From contig JAUIBM010000286.1 of assembly GCA_030428345.1 (NCBI GenBank), positions 1 to 5,032 of the forward strand: a DNA stretch of 5,032 nucleotides, given 5' to 3'. This stretch comes from Alphaproteobacteria bacterium (GTDB lineage Bacteria > Pseudomonadota > Alphaproteobacteria > Rhizobiales > Rhizobiaceae). How positions within the stretch are numbered: the stretch's first letter is position 1; every line of letters starts with the position of its first letter. The notes beneath the pieces were generated by a model, which was not told where the DNA came from, made no database searches, and saw nothing but the letters and a program-made list of their open reading frames with translations. The translations under genes and the position numbers were made by a program. This document shows, in pieces, positions 1-5,032 of this stretch.

Positions 1-95
1 TCGACCAGGGTCAGGGATTCCAGATAGAGTGACTTTATGTCGCCCTCAGCCGCCGGCTCGATGGCCTTGCCCACCATTCCATGTTGGTTTTTCAT
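1..95 (-). CDS. ldtR: MarR-family transcriptional regulator, LdtR-like (5' end only)
   Basis: Only the first 31 codons are present, read from an ATG at 95-93 and running off the left edge. The peptide starts MKNQHGMVGKAIEP and continues with ..DIKSLYLESLTLV, which resembles the opening helix of LdtR, a MarR-type winged-helix regulator of Hyphomicrobiales. In Liberibacter and Sinorhizobium, LdtR controls an L,D-transpeptidase gene involved in cell-wall remodelling and osmotic tolerance. The DNA-binding wing lies outside the window, so function rests on the N-terminus and on the DUF6163 neighbour. The start is supported by AGAGG at 108-104, 8 nt before the ATG; an in-frame ATG at codon 7 is the alternative and has no better ribosome site. 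The gene reads in the same direction as the DUF6163 gene, 180 bp downstream of it, so it may have its own promoter in that gap. It could be another MarR paralogue. Confidence 0.6.
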   Translation of the reverse strand, partial: MKNQHGMVGKAIEPAAEGDIKSLYLESLTLV

Positions 96-126
96 CGGTC
101 TCGCCTCTTCTGTGTTCTGGTGGAGT

Positions 127-179
127 TGTTTCCCTCCACTCTGGAAACAGAGACTAGTCGTTTCGTCTAAAATTCGACT
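127..179. promoter_or_regulatory. Cluster of inverted repeats upstream of the MarR gene; possible operator
   Basis: The spacer 96-275 between the MarR gene and the DUF6163 gene is noticeably more AT-rich in its middle than the flanking genes. It holds four overlapping dyads: TGTTTCC(127-133)-N9-GGAAACA(143-149); CTCTG(139-143)-GAAA-CAGAG(148-152); the perfect octamer GACTAGTC(152-159); and AGTCG(156-160)-N14-CGACT(175-179). MarR regulators bind dyads of roughly this size, often in their own promoter, so this is a reasonable autoregulatory site. The first two could also form a hairpin in the leader RNA. No convincing -35/-10 pair was found on the minus strand. The operator role is inference. 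Confidence 0.4.
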
Positions 180-275
180 TAAAGCAAAGGCTTAACGCGA
201 TGTTACCGGGTCGGCCGGCATTTCTCTAAAAGGCCTGAAAACCAAGGCTTGGCGCCGCTGGAGCACCGTTTTGCT

Positions 276-683
276 TTACCCTTTGTTGTTCACGATACGA
301 AGTGCGACGCGAAGGGCGCCATAGGCGACGAGACCGAAGATCAGGAAAGCGACTCGAAGGTCGGCGCGGCCGAAATCGTCCGAGAGGATGACGTGCATGG
401 AAAATTCGATCGCGACGGCGGCGACCCAGAGCACAATTCCCCAGGCGTAGCCGCCCCAAAGGCCGAGAGCGGCGACCGGCAGCAGCACCGCCATGACCGA
501 GGCGGCGAACCGCCAATGGTCCGACATGGTGTCGAACCGGAACTCGGCGCCTGCGCTGAACCCGGTAACACGCATCCAGTATTGCAGGGCTAGCGCGATC
601 ATCAGCATGGCGACGACGCGCTGAAACAGCAGGCAGGCCAGTTCGATCCGCCCCTGCTCCCGCCGTTTGGCCGCGATCACCAT
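276..683 (-). CDS. DUF6163 family inner-membrane protein, function unknown
   Basis: A 135-residue hydrophobic protein with about four predicted membrane helices at residues 15-37, 58-76, 79-96 and 109-127, a short basic N-terminus (KRREQGR) and a basic C-terminal tail. It carries features I recognise from DUF6163 proteins of Hyphomicrobiales: YWMRVTGF at 35-42 after helix 1, the FRFDTM..HW segment at 48-57, LLP.AA.GLW at 67-76 before a WG turn (81-82), and an E..MHV segment at 93-98. No enzyme motif is visible and no function is known to me. The ATG at 683-681 follows a purine-rich GAGGGAAGGG (703-694) at 10-nt spacing; GTG as codon 2 is a minor alternative. It is divergent from hemB (204 bp apart) and lies upstream of, and co-oriented with, the MarR gene. 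A role in envelope homeostasis alongside LdtR is possible but purely contextual. Confidence 0.8.
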   Translation of the reverse strand: MVIAAKRREQGRIELACLLFQRVVAMLMIALALQYWMRVTGFSAGAEFRFDTMSDHWRFAASVMAVLLPVAALGLWGGYAWGIVLWVAAVAIEFSMHVILSDDFGRADLRVAFLIFGLVAYGALRVALRIVNNKG

Positions 684-887
684 TGCCTCGTCGCCCTTCC
701 CTCGTTCCCCGGCATCCGCCGCGGGCCAGCCATCGACCGGCCCGCCGCTCCTAAATTGTTCGCCGCTCGCTTACAAGCCGGCGCGTTGTTGCAGGCGATC
801 CGGCCCGCGCTTGAAATCATCCCGGGTTCATGCCTTGCTCACCGCCGGGCGGGCTTGCCGTCCGCCTGCATGAAAGGGAGGCACACC
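684..887. promoter_or_regulatory. Divergent intergenic region between DUF6163 gene and hemB
   Basis: This 204-bp GC-rich stretch should hold the promoters for both divergent genes, but I see no confident -35/-10 pair on either strand. I looked for an FNR-type dyad (TTGAT-N4-ATCAA) and for an Irr/ICE-like AT-rich palindrome, both used for heme genes in alphaproteobacteria, and found neither. Near the hemB side there is a hairpin: GGCGGGC(848-854)-ttgcc-GTCCGCC(860-866), seven pairs including one G-T, ending 10 nt before the hemB ribosome site. The hemB frame stays open upstream to an ATG at 756, but that extension lacks a ribosome site and family similarity. Confidence 0.5.
873..881 (+). promoter_or_regulatory. 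Ribosome binding site deciding the hemB start
   Basis: AAAGGGAGG ends 6 nt before the ATG at 888. The two in-frame upstream ATGs (756 and 870) have no comparable purine tract, so this site fixes the start at 888 and gives a protein of normal HemB length. Confidence 0.85.
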
Positions 888-1895
888 ATGGCTGCAAGCG
901 TAGACGAAATCACATCGCGCCGACGAATGCGCCGCAATCGCCGCTTCGACTGGTCGCGCCGGCTGGTACGCGAAAACAGGGTCACGGTCGACGACCTGAT
1001 CTGGCCGATCTTCCTGATAGAGGGAACGGATCGAACCGAACCGATTGACGCCATGCCCGGGGTCGAACGCCTCAGCGTCGACCGCGCCGTCGCTGCCGCC
1101 ATCGAGGCGGCGGAGCTCGGCATTCCCGCGATCGCGACCTTTCCCTATATCCCGCTGGAAAAGCGCGACGCCTCCGGGTCGAATATCCTGCTGCCGGACA
1201 ATCTCATCAACGCGGCCACACGCGCCATCAAGGAAGCGGTTCCCCATATCGGCGTCATCACCGATGTCGCGCTGGATCCCTTCACCAGCCACGGCCATGA
1301 CGGGATCCTTGTCGACGGCATTATCGTGAACGACGCGACCGTCGAGCAGATCGCGAAGGCCGCCGTCCTGCAGGCGGAGGCCGGAGCCGACATCATCGCC
1401 CCTTCCGACATGATGGACGGGCGCATCGGCGCGATCCGCGAAGCGCTGGACGACGCCGGATACCAGGACGTCGCCATCATGTCCTATGCGACGAAATTCG
1501 CCTCCGCCTTCTACGGCCCCTACCGCGAAGCGGTGGGCACCCTGGGCCTGCTGCAGGGCGACAAGAACACCTATTACCTCGATCCGTCGAATTCGGACGA
1601 GGCGCTGCGCGAGACCGAACTCGATCTGGAGGAAGGCGCCGACATGGTGATGGTCAAGCCCGGCATGCCCTATCTCGACATCATCCGCCGGGTGAAGGAC
1701 GCCTTCGCCATGCCGACCTTCGCCTATCAGGTTTCGGGAGAGTATTCGATATTGCTGGCGGGCGTGGAGAAGGGCCTGTTCGACGAGCGGCGCGCGGTGA
1801 TGGAGTCGATGCTGGCCTTCAAGCGGGCCGGCTGCGACGGCGTCATGACCTATTTCGCGCCGAAGATCGCGCGCTGGCTGGCGCAGAATGGCTGA
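888..1895 (+). CDS. hemB: Delta-aminolevulinic acid dehydratase (porphobilinogen synthase)
   Basis: HemB condenses two molecules of 5-aminolevulinate into porphobilinogen in the cytoplasm, the first common step toward heme and other tetrapyrroles. The 335-residue product has the usual length and all diagnostic motifs: RRNRRFDWSRRLVREN near the N-terminus; the A-site Schiff-base lysine K203 in SYATKFASAFYGPYREA; the P-site lysine K257 in MVMVKPGMPYLDI; and YQVSGEY at 280-286. The metal region DVALDPFTSHGHDG (126-139) has D126, D130 and D138 where zinc enzymes carry cysteines, so it belongs to the Mg2+-dependent, zinc-independent class known from Bradyrhizobium and Pseudomonas. E242 matches the allosteric Mg2+ glutamate by its spacing of 15 residues before K257. 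The start at 888 is chosen by its ribosome site. The stop overlaps the next gene by 8 nt, indicating an operon. No known heme or oxygen regulator box is visible upstream. Confidence 0.97.
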   Translation: MAASVDEITSRRRMRRNRRFDWSRRLVRENRVTVDDLIWPIFLIEGTDRTEPIDAMPGVERLSVDRAVAAAIEAAELGIPAIATFPYIPLEKRDASGSNILLPDNLINAATRAIKEAVPHIGVITDVALDPFTSHGHDGILVDGIIVNDATVEQIAKAAVLQAEAGADIIAPSDMMDGRIGAIREALDDAGYQDVAIMSYATKFASAFYGPYREAVGTLGLLQGDKNTYYLDPSNSDEALRETELDLEEGADMVMVKPGMPYLDIIRRVKDAFAMPTFAYQVSGEYSILLAGVEKGLFDERRAVMESMLAFKRAGCDGVMTYFAPKIARWLAQNG

Positions 1896-2250
1896 GGCGG
1901 CCGAGCCCGTGTCGCTCGCCATGCGACTGGTTGCCGAAGGACCGGGCGAGACCGGCGCGCCGGCGGCCGACAGGCTGCTTTCCGGCTCGCCCGTCTTCAC
2001 CACATGGAATTGCGAGGAACGCGAGGACAGGCTGTTAGCAGGCATTTGGCAATCCACGCCCGGAAAGTGGCGCATCGTCTATGACGAATGGGAATATTTC
2101 CACGTCCTTTCCGGCGTGTCGGTCGTCACCGGCGACGATGGATCGCAATTCCGGCTCGTCGCTGGCGACAGCCTGGTCCTCAGGCCGGGCTTTTGCGGCA
2201 CGTGGGAGGTGATCGAGACCACCCGCAAGCAATATGTGATCCTTCTCTAG
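1888..2250 (+). CDS. Small Cupin_3 (DUF861-type) domain protein
   Basis: A 120-residue soluble protein consisting of one cupin beta-barrel. The first motif covers residues 51-83, with G52-W54, TPGKW (57-61), YDEWEYFHVLSG (65-76) and a DDG turn at 83-85. The second is GDSLVLRPGFCGTWEVIE at 93-110, followed by T..KQYV (112-117). This matches the Cupin_3 family, which includes ureidoglycine aminohydrolase-like and EutQ-like domains and many small proteins of unknown role. The canonical two-histidine metal motif is absent (E69 and H72 remain), as is common in this family, so catalysis cannot be assumed. The ATG at 1888 lies inside the last codons of hemB in another frame (8-nt overlap) and has no strong ribosome site, which suggests translational coupling; an ATG at 1921 is a weaker alternative. 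A link to heme synthesis is suggested only by position. Fold confidence is high; function is unknown. Confidence 0.85.
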   Translation: MAEAAEPVSLAMRLVAEGPGETGAPAADRLLSGSPVFTTWNCEEREDRLLAGIWQSTPGKWRIVYDEWEYFHVLSGVSVVTGDDGSQFRLVAGDSLVLRPGFCGTWEVIETTRKQYVILL

Positions 2251-2279
2251 CGCCGGAAGAAGGCGTCCAGCGGATCGAC

Positions 2280-2300
2280 TGCGGGTGCATTTCGCCCGCA
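2280..2300 (+). other. Small hairpin between cupin gene and RDD gene
   Basis: TGCGGG (2280-2285) pairs with CCCGCA (2295-2300), with a further T-G pair and a 7-nt loop. No T-run follows, so it is not a standard intrinsic terminator. The 113-bp gap 2251-2363 otherwise holds only the RDD ribosome site, so readthrough from hemB and the cupin gene into the RDD gene is plausible. Confidence 0.35.
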
Positions 2301-2351
2301 AGGCGAGCGCAGGCGTTGACGCATCCGGGCGCGCTTCCCACATACAAGGCC

Positions 2352-2357
2352 AAGGAG
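2352..2357 (+). promoter_or_regulatory. Ribosome binding site deciding the RDD gene start
   Basis: AAGGAG lies 6 nt before the ATG at 2364. The frame is open much further upstream, to 2088, but that part overlaps the cupin gene out of frame and encodes an arginine- and proline-rich sequence unlike any RDD protein, so the real start is 2364. Confidence 0.85.
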
Positions 2358-2363
2358 ATTGGC

Positions 2364-2843
2364 ATGACGAACTATTCCAACGACACGGATGCAATCGTGC
2401 GCGACGGCGGCTATGACGCCTTTGCGGGCCATCGGCTGGACGGGGTGCGGACGCGACGCGTGCTGGCCTTCCTGATCGATTATGCGCTGGTCGGAATATT
2501 CTGGCTGCTGGCGCTCATTCCGGTGTTCTTCCTGGGAATTCTGACGCTGGGCCTCGCATGGCTGCTCTATCCGGTGCTCGGGATCGTCATCGCCGTGCTC
2601 TATGTCGGCGCCACCATGGGCGGACCGAACCAGGCGACGTGGGGCATGGCGTTCTTTTCGCTGCGGATCGAGCGCGAGGACGGCTTTCCCGTCGACTTCA
2701 TCACCGCCGTCGTGCATGCGGTGACGTTCTGGGTCGCCCACGCGGCTTTCGCGCCGCTGCTGCTGATTTCGCTGTTCAATTCGCGAAAGCAATTGGTGCA
2801 GGATCTGTTGCTGGGCACGGTCATCGTGCGCTCCGACCGGTGA
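2364..2843 (+). CDS. RDD family membrane protein
   Basis: A 159-residue inner-membrane protein of typical single-domain RDD length. The hallmark opening R-R-V-L-A-F-L-I-D (31-39) places the conserved Arg and first Asp at the cytoplasmic end of helix 1. Helices lie at about 41-60, 63-83 and 112-138. The loop GGPNQATWGMAFFSLRIER (86-104) corresponds to the usual G..Q(T)PG....L.I segment, and the closing RKQLVQDLLLGTVIVR (141-156) carries the conserved last Asp at 147. Some RDD proteins have been linked to Na+/H+ exchange or to handling of other small molecules, but the substrate of this one cannot be read from sequence. From memory, an RDD gene between hemB and bpt is common in Hyphomicrobiales; here the cupin and permease genes separate it from both. 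The stop codon lies in the loop of a short hairpin and is followed by a likely terminator. Confidence 0.9.
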   Translation: MTNYSNDTDAIVRDGGYDAFAGHRLDGVRTRRVLAFLIDYALVGIFWLLALIPVFFLGILTLGLAWLLYPVLGIVIAVLYVGATMGGPNQATWGMAFFSLRIEREDGFPVDFITAVVHAVTFWVAHAAFAPLLLISLFNSRKQLVQDLLLGTVIVRSDR

Positions 2844-2849
2844 CGCACC

Positions 2850-2890
2850 GGCCCGGGCATGAATTCCCGGGCCCGCCTGTTTGGCTTTTT
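2850..2890 (+). terminator. Probable intrinsic terminator after the RDD gene
   Basis: A perfect 8-bp dyad GGCCCGGG (2850-2857) / CCCGGGCC (2866-2873) with an 8-nt loop begins 7 nt after the RDD stop. Five Ts follow at 2886-2890, separated from the stem by 12 nt; a minor GCC(2875-2877)-GGC(2883-2885) stem sits directly against the T-run. The T-run distance is larger than in a textbook terminator, so efficiency is uncertain. An earlier hairpin, CCGGTG(2837-2842)-acg-CACCGG(2846-2851), shares two bases with the main stem. Confidence 0.6.
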
Positions 2891-2927
2891 CCTCCGGCGC
2901 TGTAGATTGGCCCCTCGGGTGGGGTGC

Positions 2928-2934
2928 AAGGGGA
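2928..2934 (+). promoter_or_regulatory. Ribosome binding site of the SLC13 permease
   Basis: AAGGGGA lies 3 nt before the ATG at 2938 (4 nt measured from its last G), which is slightly tight but clear. The frame is open from a TTG at 2881, but that codon lies within the terminator region, so 2938 is preferred. Confidence 0.7.
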
Positions 2935-2937
2935 ATC

Positions 2938-4773
2938 ATGGCGGCGCTTTCTCATCTCGCAGGCATGCCCGACAGCTTTGCGATGTGGGCGACCTTCGTC
3001 CTGATCGCCGCCACGATAACCATCTATGCCCTCGAACGCTTTCCGATCGAAGGCGTCGCGCTGGGATCGCTTTGCGCCTTCCTGCTGCTCTTCGCACATG
3101 AGCAACCGGGCTCCGGGCTTTCTCCCGGCGAACTGGTCGCAGGTTTCGCCAATCCGGCCCTCATCGCCGTCCTGGCGCTGATCGTCATGGGCCAGGCGCT
3201 GTTCAACACCGACGCGCTCGATGCGCCGTCGCGCTGGCTTGCCAATATCGGCGGGCGCGGTACGACCCGCACGCTCGCCGTGCTGTTGATATCGGCGGGT
3301 ATCGCTTCGGCGCTGATCAACAATACGCCCGTCGTGGTGATGTTCATCCCGATCCTGACGACCATCGCCAAGCAGAAGGGATTTGTCGCGGCGCGCGGGT
3401 TGATGCCACTCTCCTTCATCGCGCTGCTGGGAGGGATGACAACCCTGATCGGCTCGTCGACCAATCTCCTGTCGGCGGGAATCGCAGCCGAGGCCGGCGT
3501 GAACATCGGCATGTTCGATTTCGCCGTTCCCGGAGCGATCGTCGCCGGCGTGGGCGCAATCTATGTGATCTTCGTACTGCCGCGCTTCCTGCACAAGCGC
3601 GAAGGGCTGGTCGAGGAAATCACGGTTCACGACGGGCGGCAGTTCATCTCCCAGATCACGGTCATGCCGGGACACCGGCTGGAGGGCGCGCGCCCGGCCG
3701 GCGGACTGTTTCGCGAACTCAAGGACATGACGGTGCGGGTGATCCTGCGCAACGATACGCCGATCCTGCCGCCCTTCGAGAACACCGAATTGCGAGCTGG
3801 CGACGCGCTTATCGTGGCGGTAACGCGTCGCACGCTGGAGCGGGCGCTGGCGACCGGTTCGGCCCAGTTGCCGGCCGCCGGCGATGAGGAACCGGAATTC
3901 GACGGGCGGCTGGAGCGCGACTTCACCGTCGCCGAGGCGGTAATTCCGCCGGGCTCGCGCTATGCCGCGCGCACGATCAACGGCTCGGGCATCCGCGCCC
4001 AGGAGGGCGTCGTCGTGATCGGCGTGCAGCGCAAGAGCCACATGCAGCGCACGGGCCTCGACAAGATCCGGCTGGAGCCGGGCGACACGATCCTGGTGGG
4101 CGGGGGACCGGAGTCGGTGTCGCGGCTGCGCGCCTCGCGCGACCTGCTGCTGCTGGAGTGGTCGGCGGCGACCGTGCCGGCGCGCCGCAATGCGCCCCGC
4201 GCGCTGGCGATCTTCGCCGTAACCGTTGCGATCGCCTCCTCGGAGGCCCTGCCGGTCGTCGTGGCCGCGGTTCTCGGCGCTTTCGCCATGGTGGCGGCGG
4301 GCTGCCTCAACCTGCGCCAGGCCAGCCGTGCCTTCGATTCGCAGATCTTCATGATGGTCGGCGCGGCCCTGGCCGGCGCCAGCGCGCTGGAGCATACCGG
4401 CGGCGCCCAGTTCATCGCCCGCAGCGCGCTGGAGGCGCTTTCCGGCCAATCCCCGGCGGTGATCCTGTCGGCGTTCTTCCTCGTGCTCGCGATCCTGACA
4501 AACATCATTTCCAACAACGCCGTGGCGGTGCTGTTCACGCCGGTGGCGATCTCGCTGGCGCAGAAACTGGGGCTGCCGCCGGAACCCTTCGTTGTCGCGG
4601 TGATTTTCGCCGCAAGTTGCTCCTTCGCCACGCCTGTCGGATACCAGACAAATCTGCTTGTCATGGGGCCCGGCCACTACCGGTTTCGTGATTTCCTGCT
4701 TGCCGGAACGCCGCTTGTTTTCCTCATTTGGGTCACTTACTCATTTGTGGCACCCTGGTATTACAGCCTATGA
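2938..4773 (+). CDS. SLC13-family (DASS) anion permease with two RCK_C/TrkA-C domains
   Basis: A 611-residue inner-membrane transporter in two membrane halves split by a soluble insert. The N-terminal half (about 16-215) has roughly seven hydrophobic segments, with INNTP.VVMFIPI at 127-139 and GSSTNLLSAGI at 172-182. The C-terminal half (about 422-611) repeats the pattern with TNIISNNAVAVLFTPVA (521-537) and ATPVGYQTNLLVMGPGHY (564-581). The paired N-T/S-N-N hairpins correspond to the Na+ and carboxylate or sulfate binding hairpins of SLC13 transporters. Between the halves lie two RCK_C-like domains at about 227-304 and 326-406, the second ending ..LEPGDTILVGGGPESV. In other systems such domains bind ligands and gate transport. 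Family substrates include sulfate and di- or tricarboxylates; this sequence does not decide which. The length matches the RCK_C-bearing subfamily. The stop overlaps the bpt start (ATGA), so the two genes are probably coupled. Confidence 0.93.
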   Translation: MAALSHLAGMPDSFAMWATFVLIAATITIYALERFPIEGVALGSLCAFLLLFAHEQPGSGLSPGELVAGFANPALIAVLALIVMGQALFNTDALDAPSRWLANIGGRGTTRTLAVLLISAGIASALINNTPVVVMFIPILTTIAKQKGFVAARGLMPLSFIALLGGMTTLIGSSTNLLSAGIAAEAGVNIGMFDFAVPGAIVAGVGAIYVIFVLPRFLHKREGLVEEITVHDGRQFISQITVMPGHRLEGARPAGGLFRELKDMTVRVILRNDTPILPPFENTELRAGDALIVAVTRRTLERALATGSAQLPAAGDEEPEFDGRLERDFTVAEAVIPPGSRYAARTINGSGIRAQEGVVVIGVQRKSHMQRTGLDKIRLEPGDTILVGGGPESVSRLRASRDLLLLEWSAATVPARRNAPRALAIFAVTVAIASSEALPVVVAAVLGAFAMVAAGCLNLRQASRAFDSQIFMMVGAALAGASALEHTGGAQFIARSALEALSGQSPAVILSAFFLVLAILTNIISNNAVAVLFTPVAISLAQKLGLPPEPFVVAVIFAASCSFATPVGYQTNLLVMGPGHYRFRDFLLAGTPLVFLIWVTYSFVAPWYYSL

Positions 4774-5032
4774 CCCGTCATTCACTCGATACGCCCCAGT
4801 TCTATCTGACCGCACCTGCCGCCTGTCCGTATCTGGAGGGCCGCAAGGAACGGAAGGTCTTTACCCATCTGGTCGGCGAGAAGGCGGACGAAATCAACGA
4901 CATGCTGACCCAGGGCGGCTTCCGCCGCTCGCAGAACATCGCCTATCGCCCGGCCTGCGAGGATTGCAGGGCCTGCGTCTCGGTGCGCATCGCGGTCGAT
5001 TCGTTCCGATGGACCCGATCCTTCAAGCGCAT
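4770..5032 (+). CDS. bpt: Aspartate/glutamate leucyltransferase (5' part, cut by window end)
   Basis: The first 87 codons of a bacterial ATE-family transferase. Bpt moves leucine from Leu-tRNA onto proteins with N-terminal Asp or Glu, marking them for ClpS/ClpAP degradation in the bacterial N-degron pathway. The visible part has the family signatures in order: PQFYLTAPAACPYL (9-22), RKERKVFTHL (25-34), TQGGFRRSQNIAYRP (47-61), and CEDCRACVSVRI (63-74). Cysteines C19, C63, C66 and C69 are the conserved N-domain set; related eukaryotic ATE1 uses cysteines in this domain for a metal or Fe-S cofactor. The catalytic C-terminal domain is outside the window. The ATG at 4770 overlaps the permease stop in ATGA and lacks a good ribosome site, so translation probably depends on coupling. 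Full-length homologues are near 240-260 residues; nothing suggests truncation other than the window edge. Confidence 0.95.
   Translation, partial: MTRHSLDTPQFYLTAPAACPYLEGRKERKVFTHLVGEKADEINDMLTQGGFRRSQNIAYRPACEDCRACVSVRIAVDSFRWTRSFKR

Noticed and set aside
242..252. CCAAG-G-CTTGG dyad followed on the minus strand by TTTT, as a terminator of the DUF6163 gene
   Set aside because: At most four usable pairs with a 3-nt loop, too weak to call a terminator.
249..593. 114-residue plus-strand open frame opposite the DUF6163 gene
   Set aside because: Hydrophilic, without motifs or a ribosome site, and fully antisense to a recognisable membrane-protein gene.
756..887. 44-codon N-terminal extension of hemB
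   Set aside because: No ribosome site at 756, no similarity to HemB N-termini, and a strong site precedes the ATG at 888.
828..2075. 415-residue open frame on the minus strand opposite hemB
   Set aside because: It mirrors the hemB codons, is rich in Arg, Gly, Asp and His as expected for an antisense frame of high-GC coding DNA, shows no family motif, and hemB is unmistakable on the other strand.
2316..2344. Possible promoter TTGACG-N17-CACATA ahead of the RDD gene
   Set aside because: The -35 match is good but the -10 is poor, and the implied start point would fall on the ribosome site itself.
2088..2363. 92-codon N-terminal extension of the RDD protein
   Set aside because: It overlaps the cupin gene out of frame, is arginine- and proline-rich, and AAGGAG before 2364 gives a normal RDD length.
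2821..4677. 618-residue open frame on the minus strand opposite the permease
   Set aside because: Its composition is highly charged and low in complexity (Arg, Asp, Gln, His, Gly), typical of an antisense shadow; the plus-strand permease has full-length family motifs and a ribosome site.

Overview
The window looks like a chromosomal housekeeping segment from a high-GC alphaproteobacterium, most likely of the order Hyphomicrobiales (Rhizobiales). Three things point there: a MarR-type N-terminus resembling LdtR next to a DUF6163 membrane protein, a HemB with the aspartate-type (Mg2+) metal site, and a bacterial leucyl-transferase gene (bpt) close by. No transposase, phage, CRISPR, tRNA or rRNA signal is visible.

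Layout. On the minus strand at the left edge is the 5' end of a MarR-family regulator (1-95, cut by the window edge). A 180-bp spacer with several overlapping inverted repeats separates it from a four-helix DUF6163 membrane protein, also on the minus strand (276-683). A 204-bp divergent spacer follows. The rest reads on the plus strand: hemB (888-1895), a small Cupin_3 protein overlapping its end by 8 nt (1888-2250), an RDD-family membrane protein (2364-2843), a hairpin/T-run likely terminator (about 2837-2890), an SLC13-type permease with two soluble RCK_C/TrkA-C domains (2938-4773), and the first 87 codons of bpt (4770-5032), which overlaps the permease stop in an ATGA.

How the genes relate. 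HemB makes porphobilinogen for heme and related tetrapyrroles. The cupin is probably translationally coupled to it. The permease and bpt are probably coupled in the same way and form a second transcription unit behind the terminator. Bpt belongs to the N-degron proteolysis pathway. From memory of related genomes, ldtR, DUF6163, hemB, RDD and bpt commonly lie close together; the cupin and the SLC13 permease look like additions to that core. This is an inference and needs a synteny search.

No clearly new biological system is visible. The points most worth a second look are the cupin coupled to hemB, the permease coupled to bpt, the stacked palindromes ahead of the MarR gene, and the uncharacterised DUF6163 protein upstream of that regulator.
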